Assembly: GCA_003235365.1 (NCBI GenBank)
Contig: QJWJ01000052.1
Span: 1-52,739, forward strand
Source: Deltaproteobacteria bacterium
GTDB taxonomy: Bacteria; Myxococcota_A; Polyangia; Polyangiales; Polyangiaceae
Length of the DNA: 52,739 nt
Direction of reading: 5' to 3'
Below are positions 16,666 to 26,268 of the stretch, piece by piece. Position numbers and translations under genes: made by a program. Numbering within the stretch: position 1 is the first letter of the stretch; each line of letters starts with the position of its first letter. Below the pieces are notes generated by a model, which did no database searches, was not told where the DNA came from, and saw nothing but the letters and a program-made list of their open reading frames with translations.

Positions 16666-19600
16666 GTGACCGACCGACTCGCACGCGACGTCCTGCGCTA
16701 TTGGCTGAGCCTGCTGCGCCACGAGGAGGCGTTGGTCAGCAATCCGAAGGCCAGGCGTCCCCTGCCGCCACACGAGGTGCGACGACCACAGCTCACCAAC
16801 CCGGCGGCAGGCCAAGACTACGTCAAGATCCCCTATGACGGTGCGGCAAGCTTGCTGGTGGAAAAGCGTGGGACCGCCACGCGCGCCATGGAAGGCGAGG
16901 TCGTCGCTTTCTTCGAACATTGGTTGCACGCGCAGTATCGCGGTGGTGCGGACGACCAGCGCATGCAGCACTTGGTGTTCTTTCCGACGCTGCTCCTACC
17001 GCGCCAAGAGCTCGGTGGTCTGTTGCGGTTCGACGTGGACGTGACCTGGCGAAACGCTGACGGGTCGGTCTTCGTCGCACCGGCGACGAGCCAGCGCAGA
17101 ACGGCCTCGGAGCTCACACCGCCGATCGAAGTGCAGGTGAGCGCCGTTCCACTTCGCGGCGAGGATACGACGCCATTCTTCGTCGACTTTCGCCTGTTGC
17201 GCCAACGCTTGTGCATCGACGACGACCGCATCGATGCCCTCACCGCGACCCTCGACGCCGGAGCCGATCCCCAACAAACCGTGACGGCGTTGTGGCGGAC
17301 TCTGCATGAACAGATCCGAGATGACGGCCAAGCACTCGACACGACGCCCGCACCTCCGGCAGAAGCGGAAGCACTGTTGATGTCGTTGTCGGACTTGACG
17401 GCGCGACGCCTGAAACAGCTCGGGTCCGCCTGCCGTGCGTTCGACACGGCGGTGCTCGTCAACACCGCGCGCAACCGAGCGACGTTCCACGTTCAGCGCG
17501 ACTTGCAGGCTTTGATTACCGCAGACGAAGTCCCCGAGGGACCGCTCTCGATCTATCTGTCTGCCACTCGGCACCCCGCGGGCCGCTCCGTGCTACGCGG
17601 GAGATGGCCGTCGGGAGGAACGACGGCTAGCCAACGCGCCGCCGCCGAGACGTTTCTGGGCTCGAGCTTTGCCGCCGTTCAAGGCCCCCCAGGCACCGGC
17701 AAGACCCACATGATCCTCTGTCTCGCGGCCCATCAGCTCGTCGAGAGCATGGCCCGCCTCGCCCGGAACGACGTGGTCCCCCAATCGTTTCTCCTGGTAA
17801 CCAGCACCAACAATCGAGCCGTCGACAACGTGATCGAAGCGCTGTGCGCGCCTGCCGGGCAGGACGGCACCCGCAACCAGACAGGCCTCGATCTGGCGCT
17901 GCGCGTGGGCAGTCGCGAAGTGCTCGAGTCGGTCACGGCACGCCAACTCGACCGCGCCCGACGCTGGTTGGAGCGTTGTGCGGCAGTCTCAATCGCCGAC
18001 GTCCAGAGCGCGAAGCAACGCTTCCTCGAGCAGCTCGATCGCGTGGAACGACGTTTGGCTCCCCACGCAGCACAGCTCGAAAGCCAACGACGCGCCGCGT
18101 GTGCGCACGCCGAACTGGCTGAGATCGAAAGGCAACACGACGAACCGCAGCGCGTCTTGGCCGAGGCACTCGAAGCGTCGTCGCTGACGGTCGACCTCGA
18201 ACGCATTTCGCTCGATGCGCTGAACGAGGCCTTTCGCAACCTGGAACAGCGCCTCACCGCGCTGAGCGCGTTGGCGGAGCCGGCGAGCAAAGCCGCATTG
18301 GTTCGCATCGAACAGCACTACCAGCTGACGGAGCGCACCGCGATCACTCCGGCGCAAACCATCCTCGGAGCGCCGCTCAGATTGCCGCTGCCCCCCACGT
18401 TCGAGCAAGGCGCGGCCATCGACGCTCGTCGCGAAGCGTGGGAGGAGGCGGCGGAGCTCGCACTCGAGCGGGTAGCTAGGTTGCGCGAAGGCGTCGAGGC
18501 AAGCCTGCGAGCGTCACGACAGCAAAGCCGCGCAGCGCAACTGCGACAGCAAATGGCCGCCACACCCGAACCATCCCCCGCCCCCACTGGTGTCGACTGG
18601 GAGGCGCTCGACGACGAGCAACGACAGTTGTTCGACTCGGCTGTCGAGCTGCGCAATTGCTGGGTGAGGTACCACCGCAAACCGTTGGGCGTCGCGCTGA
18701 AGAAAGCTGCAGAAGCGTGTCGCAACGGCCGTTCGCTGCGTGCGAGCATGGAAGCCAATGCCGGTTTCGGACAATGGTTGCGCCAGGTGTTTCCGGTGTG
18801 GGGTTGCACGCTGCTATCTCTGGGCAACAACTTTGGGCCGCAGCCAGGCAGCTTGGCGCGCGTGGTGGTGGACGAAGCCGGGCAGTGTCACCCCGCCCAC
18901 GTCAGCTCCGCGCTGCTACGGGCGCGCTCCGCGATGTTGGTCGGCGACACGAACCAGCTCGAACCGGTGGTGGAGCTCACTTCAGCCCAGGAAACCCGAG
19001 TTCTGCGCACCTTGAAGGTACGTTCACCGTCGACGCTGTTCGACGCGTTTCGGATCTTCGAAGGCAGCAACACCTCGGCCCAGTCGTTGGCCGATGCCGT
19101 CGTCGAGGAGCGCCCGACGTTGATCGACCATTTCCGCTGCCAGCGCGAGATCATCGCCGTCTCCGACGAGCTGTGCGGCTACGGACTGAACGTGCACACC
19201 CCCAGTCGGTCGTGCCGAGACATCGTCCCGGCGCTGGCAGCCCCCTTAATCCTGACGGCCGTGGCGGGAAGCCAAGAACGCTTCGCTGGCTCTTGGTGCA
19301 ACCGGGCCGAAGTCGACCAGGTAGTCGCCTGGCTTGGACTGCTCCTGGAGGCGGGGATCGGCGCGGACGACGTCGGGGTCGTGACCCCGTTTCGCGGGCA
19401 GAGCGAGGTGCTCTGGCGTCGCCTTCGCGAACTCGGGTTCCCGCTCGCGACAGCTGCCGCTGAAACGGATGTCCAGGAATCGCTGTTCGAGAAAGCCACG
19501 GGGGGAATAGCCCTCGGCACGGTTCATCGGTTTCAGGGCGGCGAACGGCGCATCATGCTGTTTTCGACCACCGCGACACGCGAGTCGACGCTTCAGTTTC

Positions 19601-19743
19601 TCGATGCGCGCGTCAACCTCGTCAACGTCGCCGCGTCGCGCGCCAAGGAACACTTGGTCACAATCGGGGACGCCGCGCTGCTCGGTCGCGGGCGCTGCAC
19701 CCGACTTCTCGTCCAAGGTGCCGAGCGCATCGAGCCCCGGTGA
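16666..19743 (+). CDS. UPF1/SMUBP2-like superfamily 1 helicase
   Basis: The product has 1,025 residues and a GTG start 6 nt after the CotH stop. Helicase motifs appear in order: motif I GPPGTGKT (about residue 341), Ia-type VTSTNNRAVDNVIEAL, motif II VVVDEAGQ (about 731), GDTNQLEPVVEL, a motif IV-like DHFRCQREIIAVSDELCGYG, and motifs V/VI GTVHRFQGGERRIMLFSTT (about 951) and NVAASRAKEHL. Between Ia and II is an insertion of roughly 300 residues that is Ala/Glu/Arg/Leu-rich and probably coiled coil. This arrangement is usual in the bacterial AAA_11/AAA_12 type. A 330-residue N-terminal region has no recognised domain. It should act as an ATP-dependent nucleic-acid translocase in the cytoplasm. 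The pairing with a surface CotH protein is unexplained. Confidence 0.9.
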   Translation: MTDRLARDVLRYWLSLLRHEEALVSNPKARRPLPPHEVRRPQLTNPAAGQDYVKIPYDGAASLLVEKRGTATRAMEGEVVAFFEHWLHAQYRGGADDQRMQHLVFFPTLLLPRQELGGLLRFDVDVTWRNADGSVFVAPATSQRRTASELTPPIEVQVSAVPLRGEDTTPFFVDFRLLRQRLCIDDDRIDALTATLDAGADPQQTVTALWRTLHEQIRDDGQALDTTPAPPAEAEALLMSLSDLTARRLKQLGSACRAFDTAVLVNTARNRATFHVQRDLQALITADEVPEGPLSIYLSATRHPAGRSVLRGRWPSGGTTASQRAAAETFLGSSFAAVQGPPGTGKTHMILCLAAHQLVESMARLARNDVVPQSFLLVTSTNNRAVDNVIEALCAPAGQDGTRNQTGLDLALRVGSREVLESVTARQLDRARRWLERCAAVSIADVQSAKQRFLEQLDRVERRLAPHAAQLESQRRAACAHAELAEIERQHDEPQRVLAEALEASSLTVDLERISLDALNEAFRNLEQRLTALSALAEPASKAALVRIEQHYQLTERTAITPAQTILGAPLRLPLPPTFEQGAAIDARREAWEEAAELALERVARLREGVEASLRASRQQSRAAQLRQQMAATPEPSPAPTGVDWEALDDEQRQLFDSAVELRNCWVRYHRKPLGVALKKAAEACRNGRSLRASMEANAGFGQWLRQVFPVWGCTLLSLGNNFGPQPGSLARVVVDEAGQCHPAHVSSALLRARSAMLVGDTNQLEPVVELTSAQETRVLRTLKVRSPSTLFDAFRIFEGSNTSAQSLADAVVEERPTLIDHFRCQREIIAVSDELCGYGLNVHTPSRSCRDIVPALAAPLILTAVAGSQERFAGSWCNRAEVDQVVAWLGLLLEAGIGADDVGVVTPFRGQSEVLWRRLRELGFPLATAAAETDVQESLFEKATGGIALGTVHRFQGGERRIMLFSTTATRESTLQFLDARVNLVNVAASRAKEHLVTIGDAALLGRGRCTRLLVQGAERIEPR

Positions 19744-19892
19744 GTCCCGCGGTGTACCCTCGCCTCGCTGCGGTCGTCAGCAGATCACCCAGCAGCCAGA
19801 GGCACTGTGGACGCCCCCACCGAGCTGCCCGAGACGGAGGAGATGTCGCCAGACGAGCTGAGGCGGCTCGATCTGTTAAGCTGCCTTGGGTG

Positions 19893-20888
19893 ATGACCCC
19901 CCGGGCGCCCCGTTGTGTGACTGCTGCGTTGGCGCGCCGTAGGCGCATTCGGGTTCCCCACCCTGCTTCGTGGGTCGCATCCGCGGCGGTCGCCGCAGCG
20001 CTCGCGACACTCACCGCGCCCTGCCACGCGCAGTCCACCGAGCCCGAATCGGCGACGAGCTCGTCCGCGAAAGCGCCCCAACCAGTCGAGACGACGGAAC
20101 CGACGTCACCCGGCCTGACCTGGCCGGTGGGCAGCGAGTTTACGGGCTTGGACTTTGCGGTGTTGAGCGTTGGCGCGTTCTCCGTCGTAACGACCCAAGC
20201 GCTCACGCCTCCCGACACTTCGACGACCACGGATCGGTTGGGGGTAGACGAACGAGCTCGCCGAGCTCTGCGGCCCGATTCGCAGCGCAAACGTCGGCTG
20301 GCGCGCACGTCGAGCGACGTTGCGATCACGCTCATCACCGCCTACCCGCTGCTGGCCGATGCCATCGTGAATGCTTGGCTGCTTCAATCCAGCCCGCGCG
20401 TAGCAACGCAGTTGGGCATGTTGTATGCCGAGTCGCTCGCCGTGACCCTGGCCATCACCGGGACCACGAAGCTGGTCGTTCACCGCGAACGCCCCTACGG
20501 TCGGCTGTGCGCCGATGACCTGGCTCTCGATCCCACTGATTGCGAGCCCCGCAATCGATTCGTGAGCTTCTTCAGTAGCCACTCCAGTGTTGCGTTCACT
20601 GCCGCTTCGACGAGCTGCGCAACAGCCAACTACCTGCCGCTGTGGGGTGACACGTCGCCGTGGATTCCATGCTCTGTCGGCTACGTGCTAGCTGGCGCCG
20701 TGGGCACGCTGCGCATCGTGGCAGATCAACACTACCTGACTGACGTGGTCACCGGTGCCGCGGTTGGGACGCTCGTCGGTTGGGCAGTTCCCTGGCTGCG
20801 CTTTCGCAGCGCACCGGAGTCGACCGCCGGCCGAGAGCTGAGCCTGTCGGTGAGTTCGAACTCCATCGTCGCCCGCGGCACGTTCTGA
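19893..20888 (+). CDS. PAP2-superfamily membrane phosphatase
   Basis: The product has 331 residues. The start at 19893 gives a basic N-terminus then VASAAVAAALATLTAPCHAQ, a signal-like segment. An upstream start at 19740 overlaps the helicase and adds no plausible domain. The three PAP2 phosphatase motifs are present: KLVVHRERP (K-x6-RP), SFFSSHSSVAF (in the place of P-S-G-H) and LRIVADQHYLTD (R-x5-H-x3-D). Family members dephosphorylate lipid phosphates such as undecaprenyl pyrophosphate or phosphatidate at the outer face of the inner membrane. A Ser/Thr-rich linker precedes the domain. The C-terminus is variable. It stands alone, about 150 nt after the helicase. Confidence 0.87.
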   Translation: MTPRAPRCVTAALARRRRIRVPHPASWVASAAVAAALATLTAPCHAQSTEPESATSSSAKAPQPVETTEPTSPGLTWPVGSEFTGLDFAVLSVGAFSVVTTQALTPPDTSTTTDRLGVDERARRALRPDSQRKRRLARTSSDVAITLITAYPLLADAIVNAWLLQSSPRVATQLGMLYAESLAVTLAITGTTKLVVHRERPYGRLCADDLALDPTDCEPRNRFVSFFSSHSSVAFTAASTSCATANYLPLWGDTSPWIPCSVGYVLAGAVGTLRIVADQHYLTDVVTGAAVGTLVGWAVPWLRFRSAPESTAGRELSLSVSSNSIVARGTF

Positions 20889-21258
20889 GTGGGCGAGCGC
20901 GAGTCGTGGCAGGCGCGAATCGTGAAACCGTCGGGGCAACTCGATGGACGTTCCGGGACGGCTCACGTTCCCCCCCACACGCGCGGCGTACGACGGCACA
21001 CATCGTCCTTGCTGGCGTACAGCTCGGCCACACAGGGTCGGAAACGGGTTACCGCGCTCCCATTTAGAACCAGTTGGCGGTTGGTTCGCCGTGCCCCGCC
21101 TGGGCCACGACGCCAAAACCGACATGCACACCACCAAGCCCCGTTTGCATTCGCCCTCTGACGTTTGCGCCCCTCCCAACCCGGCAGTACGCTGATGGCG
21201 TGTTGCCGGCCCAACGCAGGATCGACGTGCGCGCCGAGGACAAACACACCAGACGACC
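20889..21258. other. Intergenic region
   Basis: The 370 nt between the PAP2 gene and the hybrid kinase show no supported gene on either strand and no repeat. The promoter of the kinase is presumed to be here. Confidence 0.45.
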
Positions 21259-22905
21259 GTGAACATTCTGCTGATTGAAGACAACCCCGTCGACGCACAA
21301 GCCATCATGCTCGCGCTGGAACGAGCACAGTTGCTGAACGCGAAGGTCACCCACGTCGAGTCCCTGACGGAGGCGGCCGACGTCAAGCCGTCGACGTTCG
21401 ACGTGATTCTACTCGACCTGTCCTTGGGCGACAGCCACGGGCTGACGTCGGTGCGAGGCGCCCGCTCGTGCCTGCCGATGGTTCCGATTGTCGTGCTGAC
21501 TGCCGACCGCAGCGAGGAGCTGGCGTTCGCCGCGCTGCGCGAGGGCGCGCAAGACTACCTCTTCAAAGGCGCCTACTCAGTCGACACGCTGACTCGCTCG
21601 ATTCGCTACGCGATCGAACGTCATACGCTCAAGACCCGACTGATGCGCGCAGACCGCCTGGCCGCAGTCGGGCAGTTGGCGGCAGGCGTCGCGCACGAAG
21701 TCAGCAATCCTGCCAGCTTCGTGTTGGGCAACACCTTGGAGCTCGAGAAGCGGTTCGCGGAGTTGTCGACGCTGATCCGGCAGCTCCCCGCATCGTTCGA
21801 CGCGACGACCCGCGCCATGGTCGCCGAGGTGCTCGCGCAGATCACCGACGCGGGTCGGCTGGTGAGCGAGAACCTTTCAGGCATGGACCGCATCGCGACG
21901 GTTACTCGTGAACTGCAAAACTATGCGCGAATCGGCGACGGCCACATCGGCCTGTTGAGCATGAACGACATCGTGAAGGAGGCCTGCCGCCTCGTGCACA
22001 GCTCCTTGCGCCACCGCGCGCAACTCGTGCTGGAGCTCGAACCGCTGCCACCATTGCCGGGTGACCGAGGTCGTCTCGAGCAGTTGCTGACCAATCTGCT
22101 CGTCAACGCGACGCAATCCATCGCCCCGGGCCAGGCCGCGGCCAACCGCGTCAGCATCGTCAGTCGCTCCTTTCGCGAGGCGGGCGGCGACGTGATCGAA
22201 CTGGTCGTCGAGGACACCGGGTGTGGCATCGAACCCGACCGCGTGGAACGCATCTTCGAACCGTTCTACACCACCAAACCCAAGGGACAGGGCACCGGGC
22301 TCGGATTGTCCCTCGCAGCGGAAATCGCACGTGCGCACGGTGGACGGCTCGACTGTGAAAGCACCGTCGGTGAAGGAACGCGGTTCGTCGTGCAACTGCC
22401 GTGTAGTAACGGACTGATCGTTTCGGCATCGGCGCCCACCCCGCCTCCCGTCACCGGCACCGCGGCCCGGAGCCGAATCCTCCTCGTGGACGACGAGCCC
22501 CTGATCCTCGAGGTGTTCAGGGCCTACCTCGGTGAACAGCATGATGTCGTCGCGAGCGGCGACGGCGCCGAGGCGTTGAAGTTGCTCGTGGAAGGCGGCG
22601 ACTTCGACATCGTCGTCTGCGACTTCACGATGCCGGGCATGGACGGTGCCGATCTGCAGGCAGCAGTCGCGCGACGGATGCCACACCTCGCCAACCGCTT
22701 CTTGTTTTGCACCGGCGGCGCGATTACGAGCAGCGCACGCCAAGCTCTGGAACGACTCGGCAACCGCGTCCTGTTCAAACCCATACGCCCTGCGGTGTTG
22801 CTCGAGGTCATCAATACCCGCTTGGTAGAGCTGAACGCAGGCAGTGGGGAGCCGCGTCCGGTGCCGGCCAACGATACGCACAGCTCCGGTCGCGAGATGT
22901 TCTGA
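21259..22905 (+). CDS. Hybrid sensor kinase, REC-HisKA-HATPase-REC
   Basis: A cytoplasmic protein of 548 residues with a GTG start. The first receiver domain (residues 1-120) has the acidic pocket (LLIEDNP), phosphoacceptor Asp53 in VILLDLSLGD, VVLTAD and LFKG. The kinase core has an H-box with His146 (AAGVAHEVSNP), an N-box (LEQLLTNLLVNATQSI), a G1 box DTGCGIEPD, F-box EPFYTTK and G2 GTGLGLSLA. A second receiver domain starts near residue 415 (ILLVDDEPL) with phosphoacceptor Asp455 (VVCDFTMPGMDG). There is no membrane segment and no DNA-binding output, so it should work inside a phosphorelay. Its input is probably another kinase acting on the first receiver. It converges on the CotH gene with 5 nt between stops. 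Confidence 0.93.
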   Translation: MNILLIEDNPVDAQAIMLALERAQLLNAKVTHVESLTEAADVKPSTFDVILLDLSLGDSHGLTSVRGARSCLPMVPIVVLTADRSEELAFAALREGAQDYLFKGAYSVDTLTRSIRYAIERHTLKTRLMRADRLAAVGQLAAGVAHEVSNPASFVLGNTLELEKRFAELSTLIRQLPASFDATTRAMVAEVLAQITDAGRLVSENLSGMDRIATVTRELQNYARIGDGHIGLLSMNDIVKEACRLVHSSLRHRAQLVLELEPLPPLPGDRGRLEQLLTNLLVNATQSIAPGQAAANRVSIVSRSFREAGGDVIELVVEDTGCGIEPDRVERIFEPFYTTKPKGQGTGLGLSLAAEIARAHGGRLDCESTVGEGTRFVVQLPCSNGLIVSASAPTPPPVTGTAARSRILLVDDEPLILEVFRAYLGEQHDVVASGDGAEALKLLVEGGDFDIVVCDFTMPGMDGADLQAAVARRMPHLANRFLFCTGGAITSSARQALERLGNRVLFKPIRPAVLLEVINTRLVELNAGSGEPRPVPANDTHSSGREMF

Positions 22906-22910
22906 GGTCG

Positions 22911-24896
22911 TCAGAGATGCCGAGTGCGCCGGTCGCGGCGCGGCGCGTGCCGCTTGCGGAGCTGGCGACGGCAAAGCAGCAGCGAGACGCAGCAGACGCC
23001 CAACCCCAAAATCCCCGGGCGGGACCCGTGCGAGCTGCCCGCGCCAACAGCGACGCAATCACAGCGCGCATCGGGAGCCGAATTGACCACGCCGCCCGGT
23101 GGAACTGCTGGTGACGGAATGGCCGCGCCGTCATCGTCCCGTGCGACGACCTGACTGGGTATTGGCACGGGCTGCGCCGCCGACTCGACAGACGTCACGG
23201 GACCCGGTGCCGCCGGCATCCCCTGTGAGGCTGAGGGCGCCGCTCCCACGTTGCCACTCGACGTGGGAGCGGGCAGCGGAGGTGCTGGCTGGTCGGGCGC
23301 GACGACGGGACTGCCGACGGCGGTCTGCAACGGCGGCGCGTCGATGGGCGCTAGCGAGTCGTGGTCCGCTGTGCCATCGCAATCCCAATCTCGACCGTCG
23401 ACGTTCATCTCCGGCGGAACGCAGGCCTGCCATTGGCCCCCGGCACAAGTGCGCGAACTGACGCAGCCGTAGCGCTCGCAGACCGCCGTCTCGCCCTCGC
23501 TGCACCCCGCGGGACACTCGATGCCCTCAGCCTCGATCATCGCTCGGACTGCGGCAATGCGCGCGGGGATCCATTCCTGCATGCGCAGCACCTCGGCGGC
23601 GTAGGTTCCCGGCGTGTCCGCATCGAGTGGATCGAGCCCCCGCGGCTCCCACAGCGGTGGAACCTCACGCGCGACGATCGGGCGGATACGCGCGTCGATG
23701 GCGTCAATCCATTCGGTCAGTCGCGTTTCGTTCGCGGGCCCGTTCGTCAGGCGACACATCGCCTGCAAGTAGGCGGGACGGATCTCGGCATTGCCCCGAG
23801 TGTTGAGGCCAAGCGGCACGGGTGAACAGGGAGGGGCCCCCACGCAGCTGGTCACCAGCGGTGTCTCGGGCTCGATGGCTTGAGGCTGGGGCCGAAATAC
23901 GTCGTCGAGGTCCCAGGGCAAAAACAGGCGCCGGCGCCCCACCAAGTCGACGGCGAAGTAGTTGTTCATGCGCCCCAGCGCCGTGTCATCAGTGTTGCCG
24001 AGCAGTTCGCGCAGCGCCTCTTGCCGGAGCAACCCGTCCAGTTCGAGCGCTCCACGCGTCAACGTCTCCCACTGCCCTTCGAAGGCTGCGGGATCCAGAG
24101 CCAACCATTGCTCGAAACCGAGCGTCGCCGAGTTGGGCACTTGCTCGTCGAAGACGACCTCCTCGCGACACTCGGGACGCGTCGTCTTGAACGCCGCGCC
24201 GTCTGCTGAGCCGTAGCGGCTCTCGATCGCCGTCTTGTCGATGTCTTCGATCAGAATGTACAAGCCCTGGTATTGGGTCTGCTGCGTGTCGGTGAAGTGC
24301 AGCTCCACGGTGGCGTAGGCGACACCACCCGCCTCCGGCAATTCCTCACGCATCACGCGCCAAGCCAAGTGCTCGGTGAGTAGCGCACTGAGCACGCCCT
24401 GCGCGCCTGCGGCAGGCGTCCGCAGGGCCTGATCGGGCTGGCCGCTGTTGAGGGTCAGTTTCCTGTACCCGAGCGCCCCCCGCGACGCAGGCCAGCGCTG
24501 CCCGCGAACGTAGTGATTGAAGTCGAGCTTGAGGGGAAGCTTGAACAGGGTCTCGGTGCGATCGCGCTTTCGACGAACGCCCACACGCATCCACTCTGCC
24601 TCCGTGCCGCATCGAAACTCGACCTCGAAGTAGGGAAACTGCGCATCACAACTGGCGAGCTTCTCGTCGACCGCTCGCGGCGTCGACACACCGCCGTCGC
24701 CCGTGGGCATCGCGGGTTCTTGCATTGGGGAGGTCTGCAGCTGGGTCCATTGCTCGCTGGTGAGGCGCAAATGAAAGTCCACGACGTCATCTGGATCCGC
24801 GAACGGGTCTGCACACCCCGCCTGGGCCGGACTCGCGACGATCAAGACGAGCAGAGCGGCCACCCAAGCCCAGGCACCGGCGCAGTTACGCCCCAT
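22911..24896 (-). CDS. CotH-kinase surface protein with C-terminal anchor tail
   Basis: The product has 661 residues. The ATG at 24896 gives a clean signal peptide (WVAALLVLIVASPAQAGC); a GTG at 24926 is the alternative. The CotH domain covers about residues 30-430 and includes DFHLRLTSEQW, GVRRKRDRTETLFKLPLKL, YRKLTLNSG, YQGLYILIEDIDKTAI and the metal motif LFLPWDLDDVF. A Cys-rich piece follows (ECPAGCSEGETAVCERYGC), then DGRDWDCDGTAD, then a Pro/Ala/Ser linker. The tail reads RCDC, a hydrophobic segment GILGLGVCCVSLLL, and CRRQLRKR. That Cys-hydrophobic-Arg order resembles myxobacterial C-terminal sorting signals. The protein is probably anchored at the cell surface. It follows the VWA gene on the same strand. 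Confidence 0.85.
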   Translation of the reverse strand: MGRNCAGAWAWVAALLVLIVASPAQAGCADPFADPDDVVDFHLRLTSEQWTQLQTSPMQEPAMPTGDGGVSTPRAVDEKLASCDAQFPYFEVEFRCGTEAEWMRVGVRRKRDRTETLFKLPLKLDFNHYVRGQRWPASRGALGYRKLTLNSGQPDQALRTPAAGAQGVLSALLTEHLAWRVMREELPEAGGVAYATVELHFTDTQQTQYQGLYILIEDIDKTAIESRYGSADGAAFKTTRPECREEVVFDEQVPNSATLGFEQWLALDPAAFEGQWETLTRGALELDGLLRQEALRELLGNTDDTALGRMNNYFAVDLVGRRRLFLPWDLDDVFRPQPQAIEPETPLVTSCVGAPPCSPVPLGLNTRGNAEIRPAYLQAMCRLTNGPANETRLTEWIDAIDARIRPIVAREVPPLWEPRGLDPLDADTPGTYAAEVLRMQEWIPARIAAVRAMIEAEGIECPAGCSEGETAVCERYGCVSSRTCAGGQWQACVPPEMNVDGRDWDCDGTADHDSLAPIDAPPLQTAVGSPVVAPDQPAPPLPAPTSSGNVGAAPSASQGMPAAPGPVTSVESAAQPVPIPSQVVARDDDGAAIPSPAVPPGGVVNSAPDARCDCVAVGAGSSHGSRPGILGLGVCCVSLLLCRRQLRKRHAPRRDRRTRHL

Positions 24897-25044
24897 CGGA
24901 GCGCCGAGACTGTGGCCGACGTGCACGAATGGATGGTGCCTCAGCCTTCGGACCTCGGCAATCGAGCCATCCGAAATCCGCCGACCGGAAAACTGACCAG
25001 ATCACCGGCAGACACGGCTCGCCGAGAACGTCGCCCCTGGGCGA

Positions 25045-26268
25045 CTATTTGTCGCGATTGGACGGGGTGGGCGGTGGGCTCACGTTCTTGCGACCCTTGC
25101 TCCGCGCCGGCGGAGCAGGTGTATCCACCGTTTTGTCTCGGCCGGGGCGGGCCGGCACCGACGGAGGTGCGCCTTTCGGAGGCTTGCGCCGTGTCTCGTT
25201 CCTAGCTGCCGGATGTTTACCGTCTCCGCGGTGAGGTGGTGGTGCGCGGTGAGCGTTGCGCCAGCGCTCCCGCAACTCGTCCCAATACCGATGGCTGTGG
25301 CGTTTGCCGTGTTTCCAGGAACCGTGACGCCAGCGACCGTTTTTGCCCCACGCGCCGCCCCATCGTGCACGCCACCGCGCCTTACGCTCGCCCACATCGG
25401 TCACGGCGGTCTTCAGCGCTGAACCCAACGCCGTCTCATCGTGAACGTTCTGGTACTTGCCCCCCGTGGCGCGAGCCATGCACGCCAGCTGTCGCTCGCC
25501 GTCCGGCTCGGTCACTCCGACTCCGATGACGTCGATTCTCAGGTCCAAGGCACGACTCTCGAGCAGCTCGGCCATCTCGCAGGGATCAGCGTGACACGTG
25601 TCGGCGCCGTCGCTGACGACGATGATCGTCGCCTGGTTGTGTTCGTAGTCCAGTTGCTCGGCGGCACGAATCACCGCCTCAGCGAGAGGGGAAAAGCCGC
25701 GGGGCCGCAAGGCGTTGACCTTCGATGTGAACGTTTTGGGACGCAACGTCCCGACCGGGGCCAGCACGTCGATGTCGGAGCAGCCCGTTCCACGGTGACC
25801 GTAAGCAGTCAATCCGAGCGGGATGTCGCGATCCCACTTGGCCACGAGCGCCCCGACGGCCTGCTTGGCCGCTTTCATCTTCGGCACCGAACCCAACGGG
25901 TCTGCCATGCTCTTCGACGCGTCGAACACCAGAACCGCCGTCTCGATCCCGCCCTCCGACTCGTTGGATTGCGTCGAGGCACCCGTTCCGCGTTCACCGT
26001 CGCCGTGCTCGGCGTTCTTTCGTTCACGCGCTGCGCGCGACGCATCTGCGGGGCTCCCCGCCCGATCCTTGGAAACGGCGGAGCCGCCCCCCGTGCGTGA
26101 CTCGGGGGGCGAGGGTCGCGCGCGGGATTTGTCCGTTGGAGCGGGAGCCGACGGCGCGGCGCGGTCCTTGTCTTTGTCGCGTTTCCCCGCCGACGGTTGA
26201 GCGTGCAGCACCGGCGCGACGACGAGCACGGCAACGATCCCCAAGACTATTCTCTTCAATGTCGACAT
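25045..26268 (-). CDS. von Willebrand A-domain secreted protein with basic tail
   Basis: The product has 407 residues. The ATG at 26268 gives the signal peptide MSTLKRIVLGIVAVLVVAP and LHAQ; the open frame further upstream to 26340 is ignored. A charged Lys/Asp/Arg/Pro/Ser linker of about 80 residues precedes the VWA domain (roughly 107-280). The metal-ion-dependent adhesion site is present as DASKS (DxSxS), with GLTAYGHRG and VVSDGADTC. The C-terminal 110 residues are very basic and rich in Trp, His and Arg (RWRARWGGAWGKNGRWRHGS). This could bind nucleic acid, lipopolysaccharide or another polyanion. A role as a surface adhesion or complex-assembly factor is inferred. It lies upstream of the CotH gene on the same strand. 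Confidence 0.85.
   Translation of the reverse strand: MSTLKRIVLGIVAVLVVAPVLHAQPSAGKRDKDKDRAAPSAPAPTDKSRARPSPPESRTGGGSAVSKDRAGSPADASRAARERKNAEHGDGERGTGASTQSNESEGGIETAVLVFDASKSMADPLGSVPKMKAAKQAVGALVAKWDRDIPLGLTAYGHRGTGCSDIDVLAPVGTLRPKTFTSKVNALRPRGFSPLAEAVIRAAEQLDYEHNQATIIVVSDGADTCHADPCEMAELLESRALDLRIDVIGVGVTEPDGERQLACMARATGGKYQNVHDETALGSALKTAVTDVGERKARWRARWGGAWGKNGRWRHGSWKHGKRHSHRYWDELRERWRNAHRAPPPHRGDGKHPAARNETRRKPPKGAPPSVPARPGRDKTVDTPAPPARSKGRKNVSPPPTPSNRDK

Noticed and set aside
15988..16971. Minus-strand frame of 327 codons across the CotH/helicase junction
   Set aside because: It covers two plus-strand genes with clear motifs (WDLD of CotH, helicase start). No features on the minus strand.
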